From an uncultured Acetobacter sp. (GTDB taxonomy: Bacteria; Pseudomonadota; Alphaproteobacteria; Acetobacterales; Acetobacteraceae), in the NCBI RefSeq assembly GCF_937875265.1, contig NZ_CALLXM010000079.1, positions 1 to 31,926 on the forward strand: a stretch of DNA of 31,926 nt. The letters are read 5' to 3'. The notes beneath the pieces are model-generated. The model was not told the DNA's origin. It saw only the letters and a program-made list of their open reading frames with translations, and searched no databases. Positions 1 through 8,729 of the stretch are shown in pieces. Both the position numbers and the translations under genes were made by a program. Each line of letters opens with the position of its first letter. Position 1 is the first letter of the stretch.

Positions 1-797
1 GCCAGACAGACGCTGCCCGGCAGGAGCTGGACCGCCTGCTGGATGGCCACACCCGGCAAGGCGAAGTCTGGCTGGTGGGTGCTGGCCCCGGAGACCCGAA
101 CCTGCTGACCCTTGCTGCCCTGCGCCTGATGCAGGATGCCGACACGGTTCTGTATGACAATCTGATTGGCCCGGACATTCTCAACTATGTCCGGCGTGAT
201 GCTGAGCTGATTTTTGTTGGCAAACAGCGCAACCGGCACACCCTTCCGCAAGAGGGGATTAATGCTGAACTGGTCCGCCGCGCCAAGGCGGGTGAACGCG
301 TATTACGCCTGAAAGGCGGAGACCCGTTTATTTTTGGCCGTGGCGGGGAAGAAATTGAAACGCTGACAGAAGCTGGCGTTCCCTTCCGCATTATTCCCGG
401 TATTTCTGCCGCCAATGGGTGCGCGGCCTATGCGGGCATTCCGCTCACGCACCGGGATTGTGCTCAGGCCTGCCTGTTTATTACCGGCCATGCCAAAGCC
501 GACGGCACGCTGGATCTGGCGTGGGAAACCATCGCCCTGCGCAGCCAGACAGTGGTGATTTATATGGGGCTGACCATGCTGCCTCTGCTCTGCGCACAGT
601 TGACCACGCATGGCCTGCCCGCCGACTGGCCCGCCGCAATTGTAGAACGCGGCACCACACCGCAGCAGCGCGTTATTACCGGCACCCTCAGCACACTGCC
701 CGAACAGGCCGTTGCGGGAAAAGTGACCAGCCCTGCCTTGGTCATTATTGGCGAAGTTGTGCGCCATCGGGTGTGTCCAATGCCTTTGCGGCCATAA
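1..797 (+). CDS. cysG: Siroheme synthase / uroporphyrinogen-III C-methyltransferase, 3' part
   Basis: The gene enters from the left edge, so the N-terminus is missing. The frame is open from base 3 and ends at TAA 795-797. The product methylates uroporphyrinogen III at C2 and C7 with SAM to give precorrin-2, the entry to siroheme and cobalamin. Visible motifs are the SAM-binding GAGPGDP near the start, RLKGGDPFIFGRGGEE in the middle, and PGISAANGCAAYAGIPLTHRD. Residues before GAGPGDP (QTDAARQELDRLLDG, then GEVWLVG) look like the end of a precorrin-2 dehydrogenase/ferrochelatase domain joined to the methyltransferase, as in CysG. That fusion is inferred, because the N-terminal domain lies outside the window. 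A stand-alone CobA with a short leader is the alternative. The methyltransferase assignment is secure. Confidence 0.92.
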   Translation, partial: QTDAARQELDRLLDGHTRQGEVWLVGAGPGDPNLLTLAALRLMQDADTVLYDNLIGPDILNYVRRDAELIFVGKQRNRHTLPQEGINAELVRRAKAGERVLRLKGGDPFIFGRGGEEIETLTEAGVPFRIIPGISAANGCAAYAGIPLTHRDCAQACLFITGHAKADGTLDLAWETIALRSQTVVIYMGLTMLPLLCAQLTTHGLPADWPAAIVERGTTPQQRVITGTLSTLPEQAVAGKVTSPALVIIGEVVRHRVCPMPLRP

Positions 798-1227
798 CAA
801 CTGCGTGACTTGGGTTGAAATCCGCTTACTCTTTTACATGACGAAATAAGAGGATTTTTTCCAATTTTTCAACCTGACAACACCTATCCTGACATAGCTC
901 CCATCCAACAAACGCACACGAAAACGGGAGCATTCAGAGCTTCTTTTGAACCAATTCCGTTATAACACAAGAAGCGGTCACTCATAACACCCTGAGAACA
1001 AACATAATCTTTCATAAACAACGCAATGCGACCTGCTTGCAGTGCATGCGTGCCTCCTAAACGCTTCAGGCATCGAACGCTTGCCCTCTACCCGGATTAT
1101 CCCTCTTGCTTCTCCCGCTCCCCTTAACGCAGCCCCTTGTCGAACAAAAAAACCTCTGTGGTCAGGTGTTGACGGAGCGGAGCCCGATCTCTCAGAGATA
1201 GCGAACGACGCGAAGGAGCAGACTTTT
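798..1227. other. Intergenic region upstream of the porin gene
   Basis: This 430-nt stretch is AT-richer than its flanks and I recognise no gene in it. A weak hairpin (CTCTT 829-833 with AAGAG 848-852) followed by a six-T run at 855-860 could terminate cysG transcription, but the stem is short and the loop is 14 nt. The porin frame stays open from 1042 to 1227, but those 62 residues have no signal-peptide character and are probably untranslated leader. A small dyad, ATCT-N5-AGAT, lies near 1190-1202. I could not assign a convincing sigma70 promoter. Confidence 0.5.
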
Positions 1228-2898
1228 ATGGCATCGAGAAAACGGGCACTTTTTTTACCTGTTGTTGTAACAACCGTTGCCTGTGCGCCGTTTGCAACCG
1301 CGCCGTTTGCTCTGGCAGACGACTATAGTGACCTGCTGGACATCCTGCAGCTCAAAGGCAGCCTGACCAAGCATGAGCACGACACCCTTCTTGCCAAACA
1401 TCTGAGCCATACAGCCGCCACAACGCCGCGTGTGGCCCCTGCGCGCTCAGCACACCCTGTGCGCACCGCCAGCGTCTCTGGCGCGCACCACGCCGCGCAG
1501 GGTGGGCATACGGTTGGCTCTGGCTATGAAGACGGCATCCGGTTTGACCCCGGAGCGCCGGACGAGACCTCTTCCCGTGCAGAACTAGCCGCAAACCGTG
1601 CCGAGGCCAGCGCCCGCTCCGCACAGGAGGCCATGCTCTCCACCAAAGATGCTTTGAACAGCAACAGCATTGTCCGGGTTGCCAAGTATGTTCCCGGCAA
1701 GGGGCTGACCTTCAAGGCAGGGCCGATCGACATCAACTTCTCCGGCTTTGTAAATGGGTTTTACACCTTCAACAGCCCGGCTGGTGGCCGCCCGGTAGCG
1801 GGTGGTGTGTCAACCGGCTCCAGCGGGTTTGATTCGTCTTCCGTGCGTAACGGCCTGCTGCCCGCAGGCTTTATCCTCAAGCTCAGCACGACGCAGTCCG
1901 GCATTGATATGTCGGCAGTCCTCGGCATGTATCCGGGTGTCGATAACGCCAAGAACGGGGCCTTCAACGCCAATACCGGCGGCAGCCCGGTCGGGCTTGG
2001 CACCGCTGGCATCGATCTGCGTCAGGTTTACGTCACAGTCGGCACCAAGGCCGTCGGGACGTTCAAGTTCGGGCGTGACCTCGCCATTTTCGGCAGCGAT
2101 GCCATCCTGAACGATGCCACCCTGCTCAGCGTTGGCTCCACCGGCAGCAATGCCGCCCCAGGCAATACCTCGCTGGGCCGTATTGGTGTTGGTTATGTGT
2201 ATGCGGACTGGATTCCGCAGATTTCTTACGTCTCCCCCAAATTCCACGGTTTGCAGGGCTCCGTTGGCGTCTTCCAGCCGCTTGATGAATTCAACTTTGC
2301 CGGGGGTGATTCCTCTGGTCGCGCGCTGTCTGCCTCTTCCACCCAGCATTCCTCCCCCATGGTGCAGGGCAAAGGCACGTATGACTTCACCATTGGCGGT
2401 GTGCAGACACGCATCTGGGCCAGCTTCCTTGTGCAGCATCAGCAGGGCCTGACCAGTCCGGATCTGGATGCCAGCAGCCGTCGCGGCGCGATGGTGGAAG
2501 CCGGAGAAATTGGCACCAAAGTGACCTATAAGGGCTTTCAGGGCGTCGCGTATTACTACCGTGGCAGCGGGCTGGGCACCACGGGCCTGTTCTTTGACGG
2601 CATTGCCAATAACGGCCGCAAGCGCGCGTCCGAGGGCTATTACGTGCAGGCCATGTATAACTTCACCAAAAAGTTCAAGCTGGTGGGAAGTTACGGCGTC
2701 AGCAATCTCTATCAGGCACCGGGGGAAAACAGCACCCTGCTGGTACGCCGCAATCAGTCCGAAGTGGGCGCAGCCTTTTACAGCCTGACCGACTGGCTGA
2801 ATCTTGTGGCTGAATACGCTCATACGGAATCCGCCGCCCACGGTCCCGACAAGGAAAGCGACAACTCTGCTTCAGGTGGTGTCATCCTTCTGTTCTGA
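1228..2898 (+). CDS. Outer-membrane porin (beta-barrel, about 556 aa)
   Basis: This is predicted to form a beta-barrel channel for small solutes in the outer membrane. The start at ATG 1228 is chosen because AAGGAG (1213-1218) lies 9 nt upstream and a classical signal peptide begins there: basic MASRKR, a hydrophobic core, and a likely cleavage after PFALA near residue 30. The mature N-terminus holds a helical, possibly coiled-coil segment (RAELAANRAEASARSAQEAM), then alternating aromatic/glycine strands from about residue 165. The chain ends in phenylalanine (GVILLF), the usual C-terminal signal for the BAM machinery. The N-terminal helix followed by a barrel recalls DcaP-like trimeric porins, but the subfamily and substrate cannot be read from the sequence. 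An upstream start at 1042 is open but lacks a ribosome site. Confidence 0.85.
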   Translation: MASRKRALFLPVVVTTVACAPFATAPFALADDYSDLLDILQLKGSLTKHEHDTLLAKHLSHTAATTPRVAPARSAHPVRTASVSGAHHAAQGGHTVGSGYEDGIRFDPGAPDETSSRAELAANRAEASARSAQEAMLSTKDALNSNSIVRVAKYVPGKGLTFKAGPIDINFSGFVNGFYTFNSPAGGRPVAGGVSTGSSGFDSSSVRNGLLPAGFILKLSTTQSGIDMSAVLGMYPGVDNAKNGAFNANTGGSPVGLGTAGIDLRQVYVTVGTKAVGTFKFGRDLAIFGSDAILNDATLLSVGSTGSNAAPGNTSLGRIGVGYVYADWIPQISYVSPKFHGLQGSVGVFQPLDEFNFAGGDSSGRALSASSTQHSSPMVQGKGTYDFTIGGVQTRIWASFLVQHQQGLTSPDLDASSRRGAMVEAGEIGTKVTYKGFQGVAYYYRGSGLGTTGLFFDGIANNGRKRASEGYYVQAMYNFTKKFKLVGSYGVSNLYQAPGENSTLLVRRNQSEVGAAFYSLTDWLNLVAEYAHTESAAHGPDKESDNSASGGVILLF

Positions 2899-3034
2899 GG
2901 CAGCCGGCTTTTTCTGAAACATTCTCGCCCCCGTAACGTTGGAAAAAAGTATGCGTCCTGCCTTTGTGGTCGATAAGACCCGAAGGCAGCTCTACGCCTC
3001 TGATTTTTGTATTTTTCCAAGGATCCGCGAGATT

Positions 3035-3862
3035 ATGCCCACCGCTCCTCTTCTTGCCCTGAACGACAGTCACGAAATTCCTGCGTTGGGGTTTGGCACT
3101 TACCCCATGAATGATCAGGAAGTGGAAGCGGCTGTGCAGGCCGCTCTGCTCATCGGCTATCGCCTGATTGATACAGCTGCCAGATACGGAAACGAAACCG
3201 GTGTTGGCCACGCCCTAAAAGATACTGATGTTGAAAGAAAAGACATCTTCCTCGCCACCAAACTGCGCGGAGCTGATCAGGGGTATGATGCCACCCTGAA
3301 GGGACTGGATGGCAGCCTTCAGCGGCTGAATGTGAACTATGTGGACCTTTACCTCATCCACTGGCCCCTGCCGGAGAAAGACCTGTATGTGGAAAGCTGG
3401 AAGGCGATGATTGCGGCCCAGAAAGATGGTAAAATCCGCTCCATCGGTGTCTCCAACTTCAAGCCGGCCCATCTGGAGCGACTTATTCAGGAAACAGGCG
3501 TCGCGCCCGCCGTCAATCAGATTGAACTTCACGCAGATTTCCAGCAGGCCGATATGCGCCGCTTCAACGCACAGCATGGCATCCTGACGCAAGGGTGGCG
3601 GCCTCTTGGCAAGAATCTGATGGATAACCCGGTTATTGTAGCGCTTGCTGAGAAGCATAATCGCACACCAGCCCAGATCATGCTGCGCTGGTTTACCCAG
3701 AATGACATTATCCCCATCCCCAAATCCAGCAACCCGGACCGGATGCGCGCCAACCTGAATATTTTCAACTTCACGCTGGATGACAGTGACCTCGCAGCCT
3801 TTGCCGGTCTGGAAGCAGGAAACCGACTGGGAGGCGATCCGGACACACATGCGGAAGAATAA
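3035..3862 (+). CDS. Aldo/keto reductase (2,5-diketo-D-gluconate reductase type)
   Basis: A 275-aa NADPH-dependent carbonyl reductase of the AKR superfamily, with a length usual for AKR5-like bacterial enzymes. The catalytic tetrad is visible: Asp and Tyr in LIDTAARYGNE, Lys in FLATKLRG and His in YLIHWPLP. The cofactor-binding IPIPKSSNPDRMRANL segment sits near the C-terminus. ATG 3035 is chosen because the conserved N-terminal strand (ALNDSHEIPALGFGTYPM) follows at once and AAGGA lies about 11 nt upstream. The frame is open further upstream to a TTG at 2939, but those residues are not family-like. Relatives reduce 2,5-diketogluconate, methylglyoxal or other small ketones. In an acetic acid bacterium a role in ketogluconate or aldehyde reduction is plausible but not shown. 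It appears to be a single-gene unit. Confidence 0.88.
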   Translation: MPTAPLLALNDSHEIPALGFGTYPMNDQEVEAAVQAALLIGYRLIDTAARYGNETGVGHALKDTDVERKDIFLATKLRGADQGYDATLKGLDGSLQRLNVNYVDLYLIHWPLPEKDLYVESWKAMIAAQKDGKIRSIGVSNFKPAHLERLIQETGVAPAVNQIELHADFQQADMRRFNAQHGILTQGWRPLGKNLMDNPVIVALAEKHNRTPAQIMLRWFTQNDIIPIPKSSNPDRMRANLNIFNFTLDDSDLAAFAGLEAGNRLGGDPDTHAEE

Positions 3863-4039
3863 TTTTTTATACACCTTCGGGCTGACTTATCTGGCTATCT
3901 GAAGGAGACAATCCGGCCTGTGGCGGGCGTCTCCGCAGCTCCAGCTCCTTCAGGCTGGAGCCCACGCAGTCTTCTAACCCCATCATTCTGCACAAGAGAG
4001 GTGTTGCTCTGACATGGGGACGGGGTAGATAAGACAGAT

Positions 4040-5185
4040 ATGACCGTCAGTTCATTTCCATCATGGTTGAAGGCGCGCGTGTCCACACTGGACCGCTACG
4101 TGTTTCATCAGCTTCTGATAGCCCTGCTGGCCACCACCGGCGGGCTGGCGGCTCTCATCTGGCTGATGCAGTCGCTGCGCTTTGTCTCGCTGGTGGTAGA
4201 TCGCGGGTTGTCGCTGCGGGTCTTTATTGAACTGACCAGCCTGCTCATCCCCTCCTTTGTGGCGGTTGTGCTGCCCATCACCACCTTTGTAGTCAGCCTG
4301 TTTGTGTATCAACGCCTTGCTGGTGACCGCGAATTGACGGTGATGCGGGCCGCGGGCCTTTCCCCTGTTGCTCTGGCCCGCCCTGGCCTGACCTGCGCCA
4401 TCATGGCGACCCTTGCCGGGTTCCTGCTCAATTTGTGGATTGTGCCCACGTCCTACCACCACTTCCGGCAGTTTGAATTCCAGATCCGGAACAAGATGGC
4501 GGCCTTCATGTTGCAGGAAGGCGTCTTCACAAAAGTTTCCGATGTGATGACCGTCTACATCCGTGAACGCAGCCACGACGGCACTCTGCATGGCATTGTT
4601 GTGGAAGATGACCGGCAGCCCAATAACCGTGCGACAATTCTGGCCAATCGCGGCACCATGATGATTGTCGACGATACCCCGCGCGTAATACTGTATGACG
4701 GCTCCCGTCAGGTGATCGACCACAAAACGGGGCGTCTCGATATGCTGGTTTTTAAACAGGATTCCATGGACCTTTCCTCATCTCACCAAGAGGATGCGCG
4801 TTTCCGCGATGCCGCGGAAATGTCGCTGCATGAACTGCTTAGCCCGGACCCTAAAGATGTTTCCCCCCGTGATGTCGGCAAGTTCAAGGTTGAAGGCTGG
4901 CGCAGGCTGACCTCGCCACTGACCTGCTTCTCCTTTGCTATGGTGGGCCTGTTTGCCGTGCTGCGCGGTGTGTTCTCACGCCATGGCAATATAAAACGCC
5001 CATTGGGAGCGGTCCTGAGCGTGGTCGGGTTACTGGCATTCAATCTGCTGCTGCAAAATCTTGCCAGCAGGAATATGGTGCTTATTCCGCTCATTCCGCT
5101 GGTGGCTGTGCTGCCCGGCCTGGTGTGTGCGGCCATCCTGTTCGTGCCGGAGCTCCGCTCTGCTAACCGCTCGCGCACGGTCTGA
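4040..5185 (+). CDS. lptF: LPS export ABC transporter permease LptF
   Basis: An inner-membrane permease of the LptB2FG transporter, which pulls lipopolysaccharide out of the inner membrane into the LptC-LptA bridge. The protein has 381 residues. It has the YjgP/YjgQ family layout: a short cytoplasmic N-terminus (LDRYVFHQLL), three N-terminal membrane helices (about residues 25-115), the coupling-helix motif GDRELTVMRAAG, a periplasmic beta-jellyroll region (about 150-285), and three C-terminal helices. It is the first gene of lptF-lptG-lptD-surA-rsmA, with lptG starting 17 nt downstream. The first gene of the pair, with this N-terminus, is conventionally LptF. No strong ribosome site is visible before ATG 4040. 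Assignment to the Lpt permease family is firm. Confidence 0.94.
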   Translation: MTVSSFPSWLKARVSTLDRYVFHQLLIALLATTGGLAALIWLMQSLRFVSLVVDRGLSLRVFIELTSLLIPSFVAVVLPITTFVVSLFVYQRLAGDRELTVMRAAGLSPVALARPGLTCAIMATLAGFLLNLWIVPTSYHHFRQFEFQIRNKMAAFMLQEGVFTKVSDVMTVYIRERSHDGTLHGIVVEDDRQPNNRATILANRGTMMIVDDTPRVILYDGSRQVIDHKTGRLDMLVFKQDSMDLSSSHQEDARFRDAAEMSLHELLSPDPKDVSPRDVGKFKVEGWRRLTSPLTCFSFAMVGLFAVLRGVFSRHGNIKRPLGAVLSVVGLLAFNLLLQNLASRNMVLIPLIPLVAVLPGLVCAAILFVPELRSANRSRTV

Positions 5186-5202
5186 GGAAGAACGCACCGC
5201 TT

Positions 5203-6315
5203 ATGGTTGTCTCCGTTACTCTCTCGCTCTACATCGCGCGCCAGTTTGTGTTTTCTGTTCTGGCTATGATTGCATCCCTGACCGGAATTGTCTGCCTGTT
5301 CGACTTTATCGACCTGCTGCGCCGCGTCGCGACCAAACCTGATGTTTCCACCAATGTGGTGACGGAAATTGCCGGGCTCCACGTCCCTTACTTTGCGGTA
5401 GAAATCCTGCCGTTCGGCATTCTTCTCGGCGGCATTATCTGCTTCTGGAGGCTCACCCGTTCATCAGAACTTGTCGTAGCCCGTGCCGCAGGCATTTCTG
5501 CATGGCAGTTTCTGGCAGGCCCTCTGGCCTGCGCCATGCTCATTGGGACCATTGCTACCGGGCTGATCTCCCCGCTATCTTCCGCCATGTATCGACGGGC
5601 GGAAGAGCTGGACCAGCAGTATCTACGCACCGGCGGCGGTCCGCTCAGCCTCTCCAGCGGGTCACTCTGGTTGCGGCAGTCGGACAGCCAGTATGACCCC
5701 AAAGGTGTTGCCATCCTGCATGCCCGAGGGGTGCAGTTGCAGAAAAATGTTTTGCACATTCAGGATGTCAGTGTCTTCCGGCTGGACCATGACGCCAAGC
5801 TGGTCATGCGAATCGAAGCACCGGATGGCGTGCTGGGTGACCATATCTGGGAGTTGAAAAATGCTCAGGTGGTCCGCCCAAACGAAATTCTTCACTCTGT
5901 CGGATTGATGGCGCTACCAACAGATCTGACTGTTACCCGCGTGCAGGAAAGTTTTTCCTCTCCTGAAACGCTTTCTGTCTGGGCACTGCCCAGCTTTATC
6001 GCACTACTGGACCGTTCAGGGTTTTCTTCCATCAGGCACCGGATTCACTTCCAGTCTCTGCTCGCACTCCCTATGCTGGCAGGCACTATGGCTCTGGTAG
6101 CAGCAGGTTTTTCCATGCGCCCAACACGGCGTGGCGGCGTGGCCCAGATGATCGGGTCTGGCGTTGCGGCGGGATTTCTGCTTTTCACGGTGTCCAAAGT
6201 CGCGGAGCAGTTTGGTAACTCCGGTGCCCTTCCCCCCGTTCTGGCGGCGTGGGCACCAACAGTTGCCGGGCTTTGCCTCGCCATTTCGCTGCTGCTTCAT
6301 CTGGAGGATGGCTGA
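5203..6315 (+). CDS. lptG: LPS export ABC transporter permease LptG
   Basis: The second permease of LptB2FG, 370 residues, pairing with LptF to form the LPS entry cavity. It begins with the typical LptG opening (LSLYIARQFVFSVLAM, then FDFIDLLRR). It carries the coupling motif RSSELVVARAAGIS, a periplasmic jellyroll domain (about residues 135-265), and C-terminal helices that include MRPTRRGG and GVAAGFLLFTVSKVAEQFG. The start has AGGA about 14 nt upstream, rather far, so translational coupling to lptF is likely. Its TGA is followed directly by the TTG start of lptD, consistent with coupled expression of the inner- and outer-membrane parts of the LPS transport machine. Confidence 0.94.
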   Translation: MVVSVTLSLYIARQFVFSVLAMIASLTGIVCLFDFIDLLRRVATKPDVSTNVVTEIAGLHVPYFAVEILPFGILLGGIICFWRLTRSSELVVARAAGISAWQFLAGPLACAMLIGTIATGLISPLSSAMYRRAEELDQQYLRTGGGPLSLSSGSLWLRQSDSQYDPKGVAILHARGVQLQKNVLHIQDVSVFRLDHDAKLVMRIEAPDGVLGDHIWELKNAQVVRPNEILHSVGLMALPTDLTVTRVQESFSSPETLSVWALPSFIALLDRSGFSSIRHRIHFQSLLALPMLAGTMALVAAGFSMRPTRRGGVAQMIGSGVAAGFLLFTVSKVAEQFGNSGALPPVLAAWAPTVAGLCLAISLLLHLEDG

Positions 6316-8649
6316 TTGACCGTGGCCTCTCGGCCTTCCCGCATCCGGCTTTTACATCGCCGACGCACGCTTGCTGCCGCCACGGCGCTGGGAGGCATGG
6401 CAGCGTACATTCTGGTGGTGCCCCCCCGGGCGGCGCATGCCCAGTTTCGTCCGCAACCCATGCATCTGAATACAGGCGCCAAAACCTCGCCGGATGAACC
6501 AGCGACCTTCCAGGCCGACAGCGTTGACTATGATGATCACGCCAACACTGTAACATGGACCGGCAACGTGCAGGTCTGGCAGGGTGATCACGTTCTGCGG
6601 GCTGACAAGATTATTTTTGACCGTGACACCGGCATTGTTGCTGCACGCGGCAATGTGGCCACCATCCAGTCGGATGGCTCCGTCATGTATGCCAATTATG
6701 CGGAACTGACTGGCAACATGCGTGACGGCATCATGCTGCACGTTAACGCCAGACTACCGGAAAACGCCAAACTGGCCGCCAACGGCATGCGACGCACGGG
6801 TGGCAAGGTTAACGTCATGAGCCGCGCGGTCTACACAGCCTGCGAAATCTGCGCAAAAGACAAGACACGTGCGCCATTCTGGCAGTTCCGCGCTTATGAT
6901 GCCACGCAGGATCTGGAGCATGAGCGGATCGATTTCCGGGATACGTATATCGATATCTTCGGCGTTCCGGTGCTGTATCTGCCTTACTTCTCCATGACGG
7001 ACCCGTCATCCAAACGGCACAGTGGCTTCCTCATGCCCGGCATTACCCCGCATGACCGCTATCTGGGCACTTACTTCACCATCCCCTATTACTGGGTGGT
7101 GGATGACAGTTCGGACGTTACCGTGCAGGCGCTGTTTTCCACCAAAACCGGGCCACAGCTCAGCGCGCAGTACAGAAAGCTTTTCAACTTCGGGATGCTG
7201 AATGTGCAGGGAGGCATCGCTTACGATACCCACCGGTCTGACAGCTATACCAACGGCTTTGGTGAGCCTGTAGGACGCGGCAATGGCCATGGCATGCAGG
7301 GCTATATTTTTGCCAACGGCCAGTTCTCCATCAACAAACACTGGCGCGCTGGGGCCAACGTCAATCTGGCCACCTCTGCTGACTATATGCGCGACTACCG
7401 TGTTCAGGGGTATGGGTCTGATACCCTGAATTCCAATGCCTACCTGGAAGGCTTTGGCACCGGCGCTTACAGCCGCGTCGACGCGCAGTACTATCAGGGC
7501 CTGAACCAGGGTGTTATTCGTAACAGCGATCTGCCATTCGTGCTGCCGCGCTACACCTACAGCTTCCTGAGCCAGCCCGATGCATGGGGTGGTCGGTTTG
7601 GCATGTCCACAACAGACTTCAACGTACGCCGTCAAAACGGCACGTCTGACATGCGCGGCCAGCTTGCGTTGAACTGGGACCGCCCCTTTACCAACCGCCT
7701 TGGCCAGAAGTTCCTGCTGACCTTGCACCTTGATTCCATGGTCTACCGCGCTCGCAAGCTCTACCAGCAGCCTAACTATTACAAAACTGCTCAGACCGCT
7801 GTCAGCGGGCAGGTTCTGCCGACCATCGCGCTGAAAACCAACTGGCCGTTTGTTCGTACTTTTGAACATGGCCGCGGCACACAGGTTCTCGAACCGATTG
7901 TGCAGGCCATTTACGCCCCCAATACCGGAGCGGGCACGAACGATAACATTCCGAACGAAGACAGCCTCGCCTACGAGTTCACGGACTCAACGCTGTTCTC
8001 CCTCAATCGCTATCAGGGCACGGACAGGCTGGATGGTGGCCTGCGCGGCAACGTCGGTGTGCACGCAAACTGGACGTGGGACGGGCATGAAATCGACCTT
8101 CTGGCCGGTGGAAGCTTCCAGGAACATATTACTCAGGACCGGCTGCCGTATTCCGGCCTGAACCACCATGCATCTGACGTGGTGGCTCGCGCCCGCGTAG
8201 TTCCCAACCAGTATTTCGACTTTACCGCCCGTATGCGGCTGAACCCCTATACATCCCAGTTTGACTTCGGGGATGCTCTGTTCAGCGTCGGGGTACCGCA
8301 TTTCCGCATCCGTGGCGGTTATGTTTATGAACCCGTTACCCCATACTACTATTACGCAACGGATTACCGGTCTTCCGGCCCGACCCAGCTCTACTACGTG
8401 CGCACCAATGAGCTGAGTGGTGGCTTCTCAACGGACTGGGCCAACTGGCATCTGTCCGCCTTTGCCCGCCGCAGTCTCTCACGCAAGGAATTCGTCTCTC
8501 TGGGTGGCGATGTCGGGTATAGCAACGACTGCTTCGGCCTTGATTTCATGTATCTCAAACAATACACGTCCATCGGTGGCCAGCAGCGTAACTCGACTTA
8601 TCTGTTCACTGTCAGCTTTAAAACGCTGGGAGCGTTTGGTCTGAAATGA
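6316..8649 (+). CDS. lptD: LPS-assembly protein LptD
   Basis: A 777-aa outer-membrane beta-barrel that, with the lipoprotein LptE, inserts LPS into the outer leaflet. The TTG start directly abuts the lptG stop and has GGAGG (6303-6307) 8 nt upstream. A long basic signal peptide ends near AAHA (residue 42). The N-terminal OstA/LptA-like jellyroll follows (FQADSVDYDDHANTVTWTGNV, about residues 65-200). The barrel starts with the conserved RIDFRDTYIDIFGVPVLYLPYFS and then RHSGFLMPG. Only three cysteines are present: C176 and C179 in CEIC, and C739 near the C-terminus. The E. coli protein uses four in two inter-domain disulfides. The neighbour surA encodes the periplasmic chaperone known to help LptD fold. 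Confidence 0.95.
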   Translation: MTVASRPSRIRLLHRRRTLAAATALGGMAAYILVVPPRAAHAQFRPQPMHLNTGAKTSPDEPATFQADSVDYDDHANTVTWTGNVQVWQGDHVLRADKIIFDRDTGIVAARGNVATIQSDGSVMYANYAELTGNMRDGIMLHVNARLPENAKLAANGMRRTGGKVNVMSRAVYTACEICAKDKTRAPFWQFRAYDATQDLEHERIDFRDTYIDIFGVPVLYLPYFSMTDPSSKRHSGFLMPGITPHDRYLGTYFTIPYYWVVDDSSDVTVQALFSTKTGPQLSAQYRKLFNFGMLNVQGGIAYDTHRSDSYTNGFGEPVGRGNGHGMQGYIFANGQFSINKHWRAGANVNLATSADYMRDYRVQGYGSDTLNSNAYLEGFGTGAYSRVDAQYYQGLNQGVIRNSDLPFVLPRYTYSFLSQPDAWGGRFGMSTTDFNVRRQNGTSDMRGQLALNWDRPFTNRLGQKFLLTLHLDSMVYRARKLYQQPNYYKTAQTAVSGQVLPTIALKTNWPFVRTFEHGRGTQVLEPIVQAIYAPNTGAGTNDNIPNEDSLAYEFTDSTLFSLNRYQGTDRLDGGLRGNVGVHANWTWDGHEIDLLAGGSFQEHITQDRLPYSGLNHHASDVVARARVVPNQYFDFTARMRLNPYTSQFDFGDALFSVGVPHFRIRGGYVYEPVTPYYYYATDYRSSGPTQLYYVRTNELSGGFSTDWANWHLSAFARRSLSRKEFVSLGGDVGYSNDCFGLDFMYLKQYTSIGGQQRNSTYLFTVSFKTLGAFGLK

Positions 8650-8729
8650 GAACTGCTTCAAAAATTGCACAGTCTCCGGTATCAGAGATTGTTCTCCTTC
8701 TCCGGCAGAAAGCTGAAAGACTGTCCTGC

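Noticed and set aside
1042..1227. Upstream start of the porin at ATG 1042
   Set aside because: It has no ribosome site and would bury the signal peptide 62 residues inside the protein. ATG 1228 has AAGGAG at good spacing.
3938..3961. GCTCCAG/CTGGAGC hairpin before lptF as a terminator of the aldo/keto reductase gene
   Set aside because: It has a 7-bp stem and 10-nt loop with no T-run after it on either strand. It may be structural but is not a supported terminator.
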